From assembly GCA_030762935.1 (NCBI GenBank), contig CM060886.1:30048509-30112508 (forward strand): a stretch of DNA of 64,000 nt, read 5' to 3'. Origin of the DNA: Hymenopus coronatus. Its lineage: Eukaryota > Arthropoda > Insecta > Mantodea > Hymenopodidae. The notes beneath the pieces are model-generated. The model was given only the letters and a program-made list of their open reading frames with translations. It was not told the origin of the DNA and ran no database searches. This document shows, piece after piece, positions 32,862 through 45,934 of the stretch (position 1 is the stretch's first letter; every line of letters begins with the position of its first letter). The position numbers were made by a program, and so were the translations under genes.

Positions 32862-33902
32862 ACCCGTGTGGTGCCTGGGTGTAAAGAATAGCCCCAATGC
32901 AGCTCATGCATGTTGTAAAAGGCAACTAAAATGGGCACCCAGTGCCTGGGCATATAGCTGGACCACCCAGTCCCAGGGAATATAATGTGGGACCTGGACC
33001 TCTAGAATGGGGGTTTGGTGTTGGGTTGACAATCCACCCTGTAGAATAGTATTGTCAAGAGACCTAATATCCAAGATATCCTAGTTAACATTAGGCAAAA
33101 AAAAAAGAAAAAAAAGATATGAATATGGCTACATGGAATATTAGGATGATGAAACAAGCATGGAAAATGAAGCAGAGAGCTCATTAGATGTTATAATATA
33201 AATAGATCTGTTGGCATTACCTGAGATAAGATGGCAAGTAGAAAGGAGGTTAAATAGATCTGAGTATACAATGATATATAGTAGGTTGAAAGAAACAACA
33301 TGACATTTGGAACAGGATTTATGATATTCAACAAAATCAGGAAAGCTATGATGGATAAAATTAGAATTGAAGGGAAATTTAGAAATATAACATGCACCAA
33401 CAGAAAGAAAGGATGAAATAGAAACGGAAAGGTTCTATGACAAATTGGAGGGAAATTGTAATAGAATAAATAGATATATGATAATTCTTGTTGACTTCAA
33501 CGCTAAAATAGGAAGAAACAAAGTACAGAGAGAAGTGGTTGGTCCATTCACTTTGCATGAAAACATGTTAGCTTAATTTGCAGCTAGAAACAAGATGTTC
33601 ATTCAAAGTACGACATTTTCTCATAAACAAATCCATTTAGGTACCTGGAAGATTCCAGGATTCTTAGAAGTGAACCAAATCGATCATGTTTTGGTGACAA
33701 CATGACATCCCTCATCAGTGATCGATGTAAAAACTTGCAGAGGTCCAAATTGTGACTCAGATCAATATCTAGTTAGAACAAAAGTTAAAGAGCAAATTGC
33801 TAAAATGAATAGGATAGTTTGGAATATAAATGAATTAAAGGAGAGTTAAAGGAGAACCCAAAAATGTTACCAAGATACTTTAAGGGATACTTTAAGAGAT
33901 AG
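32862..33902 (+). mobile_element. RTE-like LINE, left part: 5' UTR and endonuclease
   Basis: GC-richer leader (CCCGTGTGGTGCCTGGG near 32864) runs to ATG near 33120 and MATWNIR. Then an AP-endonuclease-type domain: APTNRKDEIETERFYDKLE, the catalytic-loop ILVDFNAKIGR (near 33485), [33 protein letters not shown] (near 33680), SDQYLVRTK (near 33760). This is the one-ORF LINE type often annotated in arthropods as craniofacial development protein 2-like. Decayed by shifts. The I-clade element cuts it after 33902 and it resumes at 39741 (the TSD belongs to both flanks). Confidence 0.82.
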
Positions 33903-34135
33903 ATGATGATAATGGTGTTTAAGGGCACTCAACTGCCGAGGTCATTAGCGCCCTTATGATTAAAACTTGGCAATAGACTAAGAAAATACATGGCAAAAAA
34001 GTAAACACAAGTAAGAGCTAAAAGAGTTGAAACAGAAGGAACAGAACTGTCCAGCCCTCTAACCAGAGCTGGATATAAAACTCCATCTAAAACCAACACA
34101 TTAAAACCAAAAGAGTTAAAAACACTGCTATCACA

Positions 34136-37100
34136 CTAAAACTTCAAGGTAAAAGAAACTTTTGCTAAAAATATAAAAATCCTGTCCACTGCTCTTGGGT
34201 CATCTGCCAGGACCTCAGCAAGAGAGGCTGGCATGCCCATAGATGACCGAATGTGTGCCAGGTGACCACACTTCAGCAACACATGACGAACTGTCTGTGC
34301 CTCCCCACAGAGCGCACAGACAGGAGCAGGTTCACGTTTAAAAAGGTAACTGTGAGTAAAAATACAGTGGTCAATTCTTAGCCGAGCTAGTACTACCTCC
34401 TCCCGGCGGAATGAACGAGAGGAGGTTACCCAGTTGACAGGGAGGTCCTTCACCTCTCGCAGCTTATTACCACGGAGAGCCGACCACTTCGCATGCCAAG
34501 TCGAAAAAACGGCTCTCCATACAACCACTCTAAAATCTTCTGCTGTAGAATGGGTAATCGTAACACTGGGCGCTGTGGCTGCCGATTTCGCTGCCAAATC
34601 CGCCGTGTCATTCCCTGGTAAGCCAACGTGTCCAGGAATCCAGGTGCACTCCACATTAAAACCAGAAGCATGCAAAATGTGGAGAACGTCCTAGATGCGT
34701 TGCACCAAAGGATGGTAATTGTACAGCTCACGAATGCTCTGAAGGGCACTAAGGGAATCACTAAGAATAAGGCAGTCATCTAATTTTCGACGCCGAATAT
34801 ACAGAAGGGCTTGATAAATAGCATATAGCTCGGCAGAATATATAGATGTGCTACTAGGCAAAGCGTAAGTAGAAGTTGCGGTGCCAGTGACAAAGGCACA
34901 TCCAACACCGTCGGGACTCTTACTACCATCGGTGTAGATACAAGTACGGCCACTGTATTTGGATAAAAATTCTAAAAAACAACGACGAATACTATCAAGA
35001 GGCGTAACAGATTTCCCGTAAAGCGTCATCCCGAGATCGACATGGGAGGTAGCGCGTAACCAAGGGGGGTATATACTCTCTCCCTTGGATAACAGCCGAG
35101 GAATGTCAACATGGTGCTGGCGTAGAAGCTCACGGAAACGAAAACCTGCTGGCCTGGGGCTCAGAGAGCGGAGGCAGTATCGCTCGAGCAGCTCAGGGGA
35201 GAAAAAACGCGTGATAAGTTGGATGCCCAGGCATACACTTCAGCCCACAGCCATAATTAGCAAGCAGGACATCACGCCGGCATCGCAGAGGAGGTTCTCC
35301 CGATTCGGCATAGAGGCTAACAACTGGGCTCGTTGGAAAAGCTCCAACGGCCACACGGATGCCCTGATTATGGACTGTGTCTAACCTTCTGAGCACTGAA
35401 GGTCGGGCTGAGGAATACACAGTGCTGCCATAGTCCAACTTCGAACGAATCATAGCACGATAAAGACGGAGCAATGCCGTCCGATCCGCACCCCAAGATT
35501 TGCCACTTAGTATCCGTAAAAGATTTAGAGAACGGTCACATCGTGCTTTAAGCTGTGCTATATGTGGTGCCCAAAAAAGTTTCCGATCGAAGATCAAACC
35601 AAGGAATCTCGCCTCATCTGCGAAAGGAAGTAAATCTGGCCCGAGTCCAAGAGACGGCGGCATTTGCCACCTACGGCGCCAGAAGTTAACGCAGACTGTC
35701 TTCTCAGCGGAGAAACGAAAACCGTGTTTCGAGCTCCAAGCATAGAGATTGTCCAAACAACGCTGGAGACGGCGTTCCAAAAACGGTGTACGCTGAGAAG
35801 TACAGAAGATGGCAAAGTCGTCCACGAATAAACAGGAAGAGACACCTGGAGGCACACATAGTGATATGGAATTTGTCGCAATAGCAAATAGCGTCACGCT
35901 GAGTACCGAGCCCTGCGGCACTCCGTTCTCTTCAATAAAATGGTTAGAAAAAACCGAGCCGACCCTCACTCGAAAAACGCGGTCCCGCATAAACTCCTGA
36001 ATGACCAACGGTAGGCGTCCACGTATGTTCCAGTTGTGCAGAGAACGCAACATTCCCGCCCGCCAACACGTGTCGTAGGCCTTCTCGAGGTCAAAAAATA
36101 TCTCAACTGTGGGGCTGTTCTTAAGAAACCCGTCCATAATCTGAGTTGACAAAGAGACAAGGTGGTCAGTTGTTGAACGTCGTCGTCTAAAGCCACACTG
36201 GATGTTCGTCAGAAGATTGTGGGATTCCAGCCACCACACCAACCGTCCATTGATCATGCGTTCCATCACCTTGCACACGCAACTGGTGAGGGAAATAGGA
36301 CGGTAACTGGAAGGAAGATGGCGGTCCTTTCCAGGTTTAAGAATGGGTATGATGGTGGCCTCCTGCCACTTGTCTGGAAAAATGCCATCAACCCAGACAC
36401 GATTATAGACCTCGAGTAGGAAAGCTTTGCCATCAGGAGAGAGATGTTGCAACATTTGGACGTGGATACCATCTGGTCATGGTGCTGAGTGTCGTGAAGA
36501 GGAGAGTGCATTGTCTAGCTCTGCCAGGGTGAAAAGGCGATTATAATCCTCAAGGTTGCCAGAAAGAAACAAGAATCCTTGAGATTCCACCTGAGTCTTA
36601 ACTGTAAGAAACTCAGCGGAATAATTGCCTGAGCTAGACACCTGAGCGAATGCACTGCCTAAAGCATTCGCCACGTCAAATGTATCAACAACAGCTCCGG
36701 TAGGTGTTTCGAGACCGGCGATAGGCGGCATATGGTTCGGTTTCCCAGCCACACGTCTTAACTTATCCCATACGACAGAGGAAGGTGTATGTCGATTAAA
36801 GGAACCCACGAATTTATTCCATGACATCTTTTTGCTATCCTTAATAACTCGCCTAGAATGTGCACGCATCTGTTTATAGTGTATCAGGTTATCCAGTGTA
36901 GGAGAACGCTGGAAAACCCGTAGAGCTCGTCTGCGAGCGCGAATAGCATCCCGACAGGCATCGGTCTACCAAGGTATCGGAAATCGACGGCTGCAACCAG
37001 TCGAACGCGGAATGGATTGCTCAGCAGCAGAAAGAATGGTCCCTGTGAGATGTTCGACCAAGTAGTTCACAGAGTTGTGCTCTTCGTAGCTAAATTAAGC

Positions 37101-37827
37101 CAAGGGGAGTACAGTTCCCAGTTGGCGTGGTCTAGGCGCCGACTAGGTAAAAGGGTGGAACATACAACGGGTGTCAAAACACTAATGCGACAAGGAAAGT
37201 GGTCACTAGAATGCAAATCCGAGATGATATTCCAGCATAACGTGACTGCTAGCTGAGGGGAACAAATTGCAATGTCAATGTGTGAAAAACTATGAAAGGC
37301 GTCAGAAAGAAAGGTGGGCTCTAGGGGGTTCAAGAGAGCAAAATTCTGACTATCCAAGAAGTCTTTAAGTAGCGTACCTCTCGCACAAGCCCGAGGAGAG
37401 CCCCAAAGAGGATGATGGGCATTCACGTCGCCTACCAATAAAAAGGGTGGTGGCAACTGCGAAATGAGGTGTTCTAAGTCGCTGTGCGAGAGGTCCGCAG
37501 ATGGAGGCAAATAGATACTGCAAATGGTGAATAAAGCGGAGGGTAGCTTAATGCTGACAGCAACGGACTAGATTGCAGATTGTATGGGTACGGAGTTGGC
37601 AAAAATATCATCTCGAATAAGCATCATAGTGCCCCCATGTGCCGGGACACCGTCCTCCGGGGATAAATCACATCGTAGGAGGAGTACTACCTGATGGTAA
37701 AGGTGTCCTGTGGACGGAGCTTCGTCTCTTGTAAGCATACAGTCAAGGGTTCATGCTGGCGCAGCAACAAGTCAAGCTCTGGTCGATGTGGTCGAATTCC
37801 GCGTATGTTCCAATGGAGGATAGCCAT
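34136..37827 (-). pseudogene. I-clade ORF2 (endonuclease, reverse transcriptase, RNase H), broken
   Basis: From ATG 37827 (MAILHWNIRG): AP endonuclease with LQETK, LVGDVNAHHPLWGS (near 37420), SHIDIAI and SSDHFP (near 37195). RT (36455-35193): GFRRRRSTTDHLV, FFDLEKAYDTCW (Asp, near 36080), ENGVPQGSVLSVTLF, and CLFVDDFAIF (near 35830), then LGLIFDRKL. RNase H: YTDGSKSPDGVG (near 34925), AELYAI, ILSDSLSALQSI, WIPGHVGLPGNDTADLAAK (near 34620). C-terminal motif CALCGEAQTVRHVLLKC. Disabling changes: stops near 37570, 36965, 36477 and 34692, and shifts near 37080 and 35200. The catalytic residues of all three enzymes remain. Confidence 0.93.
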
Positions 37828-37849
37828 TGAGTATATTATGGGACAAGTT

Positions 37850-39279
37850 TCAGATCGAAAGACGCTTCTGCAGATTGGGATTAGCTGGTCGGTTCAATTT
37901 GTTCTTCTTAGGCGTTGGGCTAGTACTATTTTCAGGAGCACGATCCTGCCGTTTCCGCACTGTCCCTCTGGCAGTGGCGGCAGAATCCTCCTGGTCCATC
38001 TCCACAAGGGAGGTCCCTTTTTCAAGACCAAATTTCGGTCCGAGAAGTTCGAACCGATTGGATATGCTGATCGGCGAAGACGGCCGTCGCCGATCCACGC
38101 CCTCCTCCCCAGATGACCCATCTGAGGAGGATACACGTGGGGAGTTGCGTGTATTTTTCTTACCCTTAGATGACTTGGTAGAAGATTGCACATTCTCTTT
38201 CAAGAAGTCTTGTCGTACATACTTGGTCTTAAACTGTTTTTCCGGGGCAGAAGACGTGAATTTACCAGCTTTAGTTCCCGAGGTCGAGGCTTTCGGTGAC
38301 AAGTGTGCAGGACTATTCTGTAAGCTGGCGGATTTGGCAGATGTTAATACCGACTTGGGTGTAGGTGTCGAAGGCTTTGGCAGCGCTTGGGCTAACCTTT
38401 TCCGCAATAGTAGCCCCGTTCATATCGCCGGTCTGTGTTGCGATTTCCCGACGCGGTACCGGTTTAGGTACCGGACCTCGGGGCAGAGGGTTGGCGGAAT
38501 CGCAGGAGCTTCCGGGCTTCCAAGAAGGACACCTTCTCTTTCACCCGTATCTCCTGGATCGCTCGTTCCTCTGCAAAACGGGGGCAGTCTCGGGAACTAG
38601 ATGGGTGTTCCCCGTTACAGTTCACACACGATGGAGCTGAAGCACAAGCCCCATCGTGGGAGATGTCACCGCAGTGGACGCAGATGGACTTGCCGGTACA
38701 CAACTCACTAGTGTGACCAAAACGTTGGCATTTAAAGCATCTCAGCGGATTGGGTATATAAGGCCTAACTTCGATGGCTTCATACCCTGCCCTAATCTTT
38801 TGAGGGAGGTCAACCCGATCAAAAGTAAGAAACAGGGTACAAGTAGGCAGGAATTCACCGTTGATCTTACGTTGTACCCGATAAACAGATGAGACACCCT
38901 GAGTCGCAAGATTTTCTTGGATCTCCTCAATGGACAAACCGTCCAACGCGCGGGTTGTTACTACACCGCGTGAGGAGTTCAGCGACTTGTGCACCTCGAC
39001 CTTTACTGGATAGCTGGCTAACATGGTGGCTTTTAGTATCCTTGCAGCTTGCGAGGCGGAGTTGGCTTCGACAAGAAGTGTACCATTGCGAGCTCGAACG
39101 CAGGATTTAACCGGACCAGCTATGGCATCGAGACCCTTTTGGATAGTAAAAGGGCTCACCGTAAGGAACTTCTTACCTTCCTCTGTCCTATGAATAACCA
39201 AGTAGCGAGGACCACATGACTCGACTACTTCCTTTCCAACATCTTTATTCGAAATCAGGGGTTTAAGTTTTGGTGCCAT
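37850..39279 (-). pseudogene. I-clade ORF1 (gag-like nucleic-acid chaperone), one frameshift
   Basis: ORF1p binds the element RNA. I take ATG 39279 (MAPKLKPLIS), since the open frame upstream lies in the UTR. After an RRM-like region (KFLTVSPFTIQKGLDAIAG, GTLLVEANSASQAARILKA), three zinc knuckles follow: CFKCQRFGHTSELC, CVHCGDISHDGAC and CVNCNGEHPSSSRDC, then RVKEKVSFLEARKLL. The frame breaks near 38410-38464 and continues in another frame with a Ser/Lys/Pro-rich tail (KSSKGKKNTRNSPRVSSSDG) to the stop at 37850. ORF2 starts 22 bp further on. Confidence 0.9.
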
Positions 39280-39740
39280 AAAAAAAAAATTGTATAAATT
39301 CATCCCCCAGTGCTCCCCACCCACCACGGAGCCCAACCAGGGGTCACCCCACTGGGGTGACAGGGCTACACAGGGGATATAGCAGGCTCGCCGTCCCACT
39401 CACCCTGGAGTTCGGTGTAATACCTAGTCCTGGCCGATTGACTAGGAGTGGGTTAGTCCCTAGCCTCCCATTTAGGCAAAGCAGAAACCAAAGTGGTGTA
39501 TTAAGTTGTGCACCCTCCCCAGTTACTGAAAGACAGAAGCCCAGGCTCAGGTATGCAGCCCTCAACCAACCAGGACATTCCTTTTCACAGACACGGGTCT
39601 CCACGCACGGCCTACACGTGGGTGGGCATTTTGACCTACTGACTCCCACACCACTCTGAGGTTGCCCACAGAGGGAGTCAAGGTGGCTCGGGACACCGGG
39701 TGCGCCTAACCCGTACCTACCGTAGTAGGCCCCTGGGGGG

Positions 39741-41870
39741 CTTTAAGAGATAGGATAGAGAATTAAACTATAAGAGAACTGATAATGGGGATGAAGAATG
39801 GAAGCCATAGCAGAGCTAATGGTGGAAACAGAATGGTGGAAACAGAATGGTAAAAAAAGTAAAAAGCTAATAAAGAAAGACACTGGAAATGGCATTGGCA
39901 ACTTTGAATTTATATCAGGTATACAATGACATTAGACTTCATAAGTTACAATAGATAATTTATATAGAAAGTTAATATTAATGGAACAATTTTTTGAACT
40001 GATAAGTTAATGAAACAATTTATTCAGGAAATCATTGGAGAAAAGGAAAAGGCAAGGAATGTGGATTGGTATTATGAATGTGCGAATGCACAAAAGGAGA
40101 AAAATAAAACTAGGGAAGGAATGATGCAAAGAGGAACTAGAGCAAATTATGAGAAATACCAAGATTTGAGAAGGGAAGCAAACAATATAATTAAGAGGAA
40201 GGCGAGAAGATCGATACACAGTCAAATGGAAGCAATAGGGGAATAAAATACTGAAACCTGAAAATGTTATAGAGCAGTAGATCGAATGAAGAGGGGGGTT
40301 TCAGCCCAGAGTTAATGTTTGTAGAAGTACGGATAGGAAATTTATAGGAGAAGAGGAAAGTAGTAGAAAGATGGGAGAAGGGAGAGTTGCTAAATGATAT
40401 AAGTGAACAGAACAGAGAAGAATTAGAGGAAGAGGGAATGAATGACAATATATATTAGATAGAAGAAAGGAATATTAATGACCCACCTACATTAGAGGAA
40501 ATTGGAGAAACTATGGAAAGATTGAAGAACAGTAAAACATGGGAGAGGACAAAATAACGGCAGAGTTGCTCAAGTATGGTGGGGTGTCCATACTTATAGT
40601 GCTGTATACATAAAGAATTATACGGAAGAATTAGAATGATTTTTAGGAGGAAGAGGAAATGCCAATAAATTGGAACACTGAGATAATTTGCCCAATTTTT
40701 AACAAAGAGAATAATTGGAATGTAATAATTAAAGAGGTAATTCTAATGAATACAGCATATAAAATATTAACAATAATTAATGAGAGAATTAAGCAAATAA
40801 CAGAAACAATATAAGAGAATACCAGGGTGGATTTCAACCTAACAAGGTAACTATCGACCAGCTGTACACCATGAGACAAATCTTGGAAAAGCATTATAAA
40901 CATTGGATAGATCTACACATATTGTTCATTGATTTTCAACAGGCATTTGATAGTGTTAATAGGAGCAACTTGTATGAAGCTATGAAGGTAATGGAAATCC
41001 CAAATAAATTAGTTAAATTAATAAGGATGATTATAAATAATACAAAGCTAAAGACAAAATTCATAACAAATTAAGTGACAGTTTCCAGTTTAATAAAGGG
41101 GTAAAACAAGTAGATGGATTATCCAGTATTTATTCATATTGACTTTGCATCATGCCATCAGAGGTAGATCAGAGAGCCACTATCTTTAACAAAATGAGTA
41201 ATATGTGCTTATGCAGATAACATCGCTGTTGTAGCTAGATCTAGAAATAAAATAATAGAAGTGTATGAGAAATTACAGGAAAATGTAAAAAAACAGGATA
41301 GTGTGTTAATGTACAGAAAACAAAATACATGATTATATCAGAAGGGGAAAGGAAACAACAGGATTTGGAAATTGATCAGAATGTATTTCAAGGAACAGAA
41401 AAATATTATCTGGGAAATATAATAGCAAATTGGGCCAGAATGAACACTACAATATAAGACCATATGGAATAAAGCATACTTTGCAAACCTAAAATTATTG
41501 AAAAGTAAAATACTAACTAGGAAGGATAAAATCCTTATATATTAATTAAACTACTATCACATATGGGACAGTAACTTGGACATTATCAATGTCCAACCAA
41601 GAGGTGTTAAGAAAATTTGAATGTAAGATAATAAGGACATATGGCCCAGTAGCAAAAAGGGGATGTGGAGAATACGCTATAATGAAGAAATTAATCAAAT
41701 TATAAAAAGAGAAGATATAGAACATTTTATAAAAGCATAAGGTTACAATGGATGGGTCATCTAGAACAAATGGAGATGAATAGAATACCTTCAAGAGCAT
41801 TTAAAGGCTCACATAGACTGTCGGAGAGCAAGTAATAATTATAACCAGGTTATGTATTGGGGTTGTAATT
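39741..41870 (+). mobile_element. RTE-like LINE, right part: reverse transcriptase
   Basis: Continuation of 32862-33902. Frames in order: an ERLKNSKT block (near 40510), a MPINWNTEIICPIF strand, ILMNTAYKILTIINERIKQI, TIDQLYTMRQILEKHYKH, the palm LFIDFQQAFDSVNRSNLYEA (near 40925), a decayed YADD box (near 41210: CLCR.), QKTKYMII, YYLGNI, and a distal LQWMGHLEQMEMNRIPSRAF (near 41740), the usual C-terminal WVGHVERM..DRIP. Stops and shifts are frequent, including near YADD. No RNase H, as expected for RTE. The right limit is approximate. Confidence 0.8.
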
Positions 41871-41884
41871 AAACTGATTCCTGG

Positions 41885-42990
41885 AGTCTAAAGGTTTGGA
41901 TATTTTTGTATATCTTATGCATATCCATACAATATTAACAAGAGTGTCATTCCCTGCTATGTTGGCTACCCTCCATAGTCATTTTTGTCTTATCCTACCA
42001 ATGAATTTTCCAAGTTTTTATTTAAGCTTTCCTCTCATGTCAAATCCAAGATACTTCTACCTCTTATTCTGTTTGGCAAGTTTCCTCACTTTTATAGAAG
42101 GAAATCATCCCTTAAAAATTTTGTTCTTTCATTCCAGAATGCACTGCCGAGTATCAACTGTTTCTTTGCCCATTAGACATTTTTCCTCGATATGTCCATT
42201 TCTTATCCCACTTAAGTTTATTATTCCTGTTCCAAATCCAGCCAATTCTTTTTCTTCCTACTTTATCACACATTTCAATACATTTTTCTCTTCCACAATT
42301 AGTTTTCATATAGTTTCAGCAGTCTTTTGTTATTGAGATTAGACATAATTCCATTTTTCAATGTCCTCTATTCTTTTTTTTTTTTTTCTCTCTTTCCAGA
42401 ATCCCTCTCTCATTCTTTCCCTATCTGGCCATGTTGATCCCATATCAATTTCCTATAGAATATTTTGAATTTTGTGTGTCCAAGTCTTTTTTCCCTTAAT
42501 TTTCAGTTGTGCTACCAAGCACTGCTTGATAATATTTTCTTCTGCTAGCTTCCGTATTCTGTGCCAATATTTCAGTACTCTTTCCATCATCTTGCTTTTA
42601 TAGCCTAATCTTCGAATTCCATTAGAGCTGCCTCATTATGTGAAGATCTAGGTAATTTTAGTGCAAATCTACAAAATAATCTATTCTTTCCATCCTTCAT
42701 CAGCCGCCGCTCTCCTTCCCCCATATTTATACTCCCTGTGGTATTGAACCATACACTTTTACCACCCATTTTATTTGCATATTTGGTACATTATTTACAC
42801 AAGATCTAACTACATTCATAGCCATTTTTCTACCAATTCTTTTCTTTCTTGATAGCTCTATTTTACGCGGCTACATAATCAAAGTCTAAGGTAATATATT
42901 TTCTTGAAAACCTCAATTTCTGAACCTTACTAACTTTATTTCTCCCATAGCCCCAGTAATGAAAATATTTACAAAATATATCACTTATAA
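41885..42990 (-). mobile_element. LINE-N copy 4 (3' half)
   Basis: Minus strand. It begins after the RT palm: RKMAMNVVRSCVNNVPNMQI, KWVVKVYGS (near 42780), like NRIRICLKKIPNMRVNWL of copy 1, then a Lys-rich C-terminal region to about 41885. The content does not continue copy 3 (wrong order along the strand), so it is a separate insertion. Confidence 0.6.
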
Positions 42991-43039
42991 GGGGCAGTAG
43001 TAAAAATTGAGTTATCTAAGCCCATGCACTCTGTAATAG

Positions 43040-43310
43040 AGAACATGAACGTCAGGAACACACACACAATCAAAAGGATTGCCATAAGACATTACACTGC
43101 ATGAGATGCACTGGATTACATTCAATAACCAGATACAATAAGCAGCCAAATACCCCATTATTCTGCATAAACTGTACAGAGCAACATACAGAAAATTACA
43201 AAGGTTGTCATGTACCTAAAGAATTGTAGAATTTGACAGAAAAACAAGATATAATATAATAACAAAGTCATCTGTTCCATTTATAATGCCAAAGACATTC
43301 CGAAACCCCC
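43040..43310 (+). pseudogene. Jockey-like gag zinc-knuckle fragment
   Basis: The frame reads CHKTLHCMRCTGLHSITRY, then PLFCINCTEQHTENYKGCHV and PKEL. This is the pair of CCHC knuckles with the NYKGC.V.KEL ending typical of jockey/BS-type ORF1 proteins. The first Cys cluster is partly altered. The rest of the protein is not seen; Rep-A copy 3 follows. Confidence 0.65.
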
Positions 43311-43627
43311 AAGCTCATACACAAAATTGAGTAACAAGCTCCAAGACAAGACAAAACAAAACTGAGTCACTGGTGGATCTTATAATACTAGTTGTTAATT
43401 TCAGGTCTCCACTACCTCAATAATCAACACACAACACTCAATGCTAAACATATAAACTTGAAAAACATGTAATACGAAAAATGTGAATCATAATATGTGT
43501 GGTTGGAATTCCTTCTTCACTGCACAAACGTTGCATTTGTTAACATCACATGGACCCTGATCATGTAGATTTAGCCCTTGTGGTCACAATGTGTGCTTAC
43601 TGAAAGTACTCCAAGAATAAGAGAAAA

Positions 43628-44512
43628 AGTATTGTGTTACATTCACATGAGTTTCTCTGCCATCTAAGGCTTAATAGAGACAAAGTATTCTTACACATAG
43701 CATATATATAGCTAAAAAGCAGTACGTCTTCCGATTCAAAAATGATGCTTGTGTTTCTACCTACTTTATTTTAATTGACTAAACTTTTACAGAAATAGCT
43801 ATTTTACACATTTTGCTATATATTCAAAGAGTATATCAATAGTTATATATTTAGTAACTAATAGACGCTATATGCTGGCCTTAAAATTCTATTCTCTTTC
43901 CATACCTTAGAGCAATAAATGAAAATCAATAGGAGCTTTAAAAAAATGACCAAGTATTGAACATTCAAACCATTAATAATGATTATCTCTGAAATAAGTT
44001 ACATCACAGAAAAGATTATTTGGATTAAATTGGGTACTTTAAATATAATCCACATATTTGTGTAGTATATTCCTGTCACTTAACATACACCAGTTATACA
44101 TATGAATGAAGTGGATTTCTCAGGCTATTCCCACAAAATTTAAAAAATAGATTTTATTTGCCATGTAAATATCTTTAATATAAGACATTTTAATCAAATT
44201 CTTGAGACATTTTTGATTATATAAAAAATTTCACAAACTTTCCATGTAAAGTGTTGTATGGGATAAGGGGATTTTCTTGAAAATCTATGTCACATTTTTG
44301 AAGATACTGAACAGATACTGAACTTAAAAAAAAAACCAAAAGAACATGCAAACACACACTCGCACTCATGCACCCCTCACTCTCACTCACCTATTTTTAT
44401 GAAATGCTTTTTTATTGGTTTCAGAGGTTCTCAAAATATATATTTCTGACGAGATCTGAGGTATCAAATTTTTGGGTGGAATACAATATACTATGTACGT
44501 GGTAGAAAAAAG
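43628..44512 (+). repeat. Rep-A copy 3
   Basis: Near full length. Start 'tgtgttacattcacatgagt' with TTTCTCTG, body blocks 'cttgagacatttttgattat', 'tccatgtaaag', GGGGATTTTCTTG, a CACTC/CTCAC tract at 44350-44395, 'gtatcaaatttttgggtgg', and a short terminal hairpin TACTATGTACGTGGTA. The 5' third is the most diverged. Confidence 0.8.
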
Positions 44513-44909
44513 AAAAAAAAAAAGTTATGGGAGCATGATTTTCTAAGCAATATGTAGGTAGCATCTTTTCTATAATGAAAGTTCAGGATATTACTTCAAA
44601 AATGTTCTAAGAATGTCAAAAGGAAATATCAGTTTGCTGCTGACTATAATTTCATCAACAATTGCAAAACAGGAGACTATTTTCAGAAGAGCTATATTAG
44701 TTGAATTTAGATTAGGCTTAATCGCTTTGTTTTTATGTCCTTGTGTGTACATTGAATCAACATGTTTTGTTGACTGTTGAGGAAGTCGCTATTTAACTAA
44801 ATTTAATCCTGACTATGCTAATTAACATCACAAAATAAACACTCAAAACCCATTAAAAACTGCACATGAATACTGGAGGATAAACAAGTATCATAAACTG
44901 TAACACTTC
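44513..44909. other. Intron stretch, no feature recognised
   Basis: About 400 bp between two Rep-A copies in opposite orientation. No reading frame or repeat recognised. Confidence 0.6.
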
Positions 44910-45892
44910 TACTTTCTCTTCACATACTATGTACATAGTGTATAAAGAAGGTATTGTAATGCACACAAAGCTTCATACCAAGATTTCATTGGAAATACAC
45001 GTTTTGGGTCCCCCTGAATCCAAAAAAAGCATTTTTAGAAAAATTTTGTGCATGCATGCGTGTGTGTGTGTGTGTGTGTGGACAGCATACTTCAAAAACG
45101 AAAAGACTTAAATACCAAACTTGGTATTTATGTCTGTAATCTTCCAAGGATGCGACACAAAGATTTTCAAGAAAATCCCCCCTCTGCCCCAACTATTCTT
45201 TACATGGAACATTTTTCGAAAATTTTGATTTTCTTAAAATACCTTATGTTTAAGATTTTTTTTATGACAAAGGAAATCTATATCTTGAATTTTCTGGGAA
45301 TAGCCTCTGAAGACCTCTTCATTCTGGATGACTTTAGTAAAACTGACAAACTTTAAAGATAGACAAAAACTTACTACACAAAAATGTAGATCATTAAAAC
45401 ACACAATTTATTCATTTTAATTTTTTTGTAGGATTAACAGTTTGAGATATTCAAGATTATTTGTTTCAATTTTAGCCACTTAAAACTTTGCTGAAACAAG
45501 AAGATAGATGTCTTCTCATTTCTCATTTGTTTATTCCTGGAAAGCAAAGAGACTGAAATTCAATTGTTTTACATAGTGACTAGCTTTTAAAGGACCAGAT
45601 TCACTTTAGCCTGTGCATTTTCTTATTTCCCTTCTACTTACCAGGAAGTTAGCAATAAGACTAATTCTGCTTATGTCTATCTTGATTAGCATGAGTAGAT
45701 AACAGATTAATCTATGAATAAGCTTACCAAACAGCTAGAGGACATTAGATTTTTTCCCTTCTATTTACAATTTACCAAGTAATAAGGACAATTTCTGTTA
45801 ATGTTTATCTTGATTATCATGAAATAGAAGAAGAAGCTTTTTAACAATAATTTATTACAGAGAAAGGCATGTGAATGGAATTCATCAGATTT
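44910..45892 (-). repeat. Rep-A copy 4, inverted
   Basis: A reverse-oriented full copy. The terminal hairpin comes first (ACTTTCTCTTCACATACTAT then GTACATAGTGTATAAAGAAGG, 44911-44950), then 'ggaaatacacgttttgg', a GT tract at 45058-45080, the CCCCCTCTGCCCC block, 'attcatatgg'-type body blocks, and the 5' end GAGAAAGGCATGTGAATGGA with CATCAGA at 45860-45892. Confidence 0.85.
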
Positions 45893-45934
45893 ATTTTTAA
45901 TGGTAATTTTATATCCTTTAACGGTTAGTCATAT

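Larger units (their letters stand above)
33903..39740 (-). mobile_element. I-clade non-LTR retrotransposon, full length
   Basis: 5838 bp between two perfect copies of CTTTAAGAGATAG (33890-33902 and 39741-39753). On the minus strand: a 0.46-kb GC-rich 5' UTR starting with CCCCCC, ORF1 (gag with zinc knuckles), ORF2 (endonuclease, RT, RNase H, C-terminal Cys motif), a 3' UTR and a short ATCATCAT tail. RNase H after RT with this gag is typical of the I clade. GC and CpG content are clearly above the flanks. It has several stops and two or more shifts, so it cannot move by itself, but its ends are complete. Confidence 0.95.

Noticed and set aside
34136..36455. The long RT and RNase H frames as a host gene
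   Set aside because: They sit inside an element with exact borders, a target duplication and a gag-type ORF1.
31340..42990. LINE-N copies 3 and 4 as two halves of one element split by the RTE-like LINE
   Set aside because: On the minus strand the 3' half lies at higher coordinates than the 5' half, so the order is wrong for a single split element.
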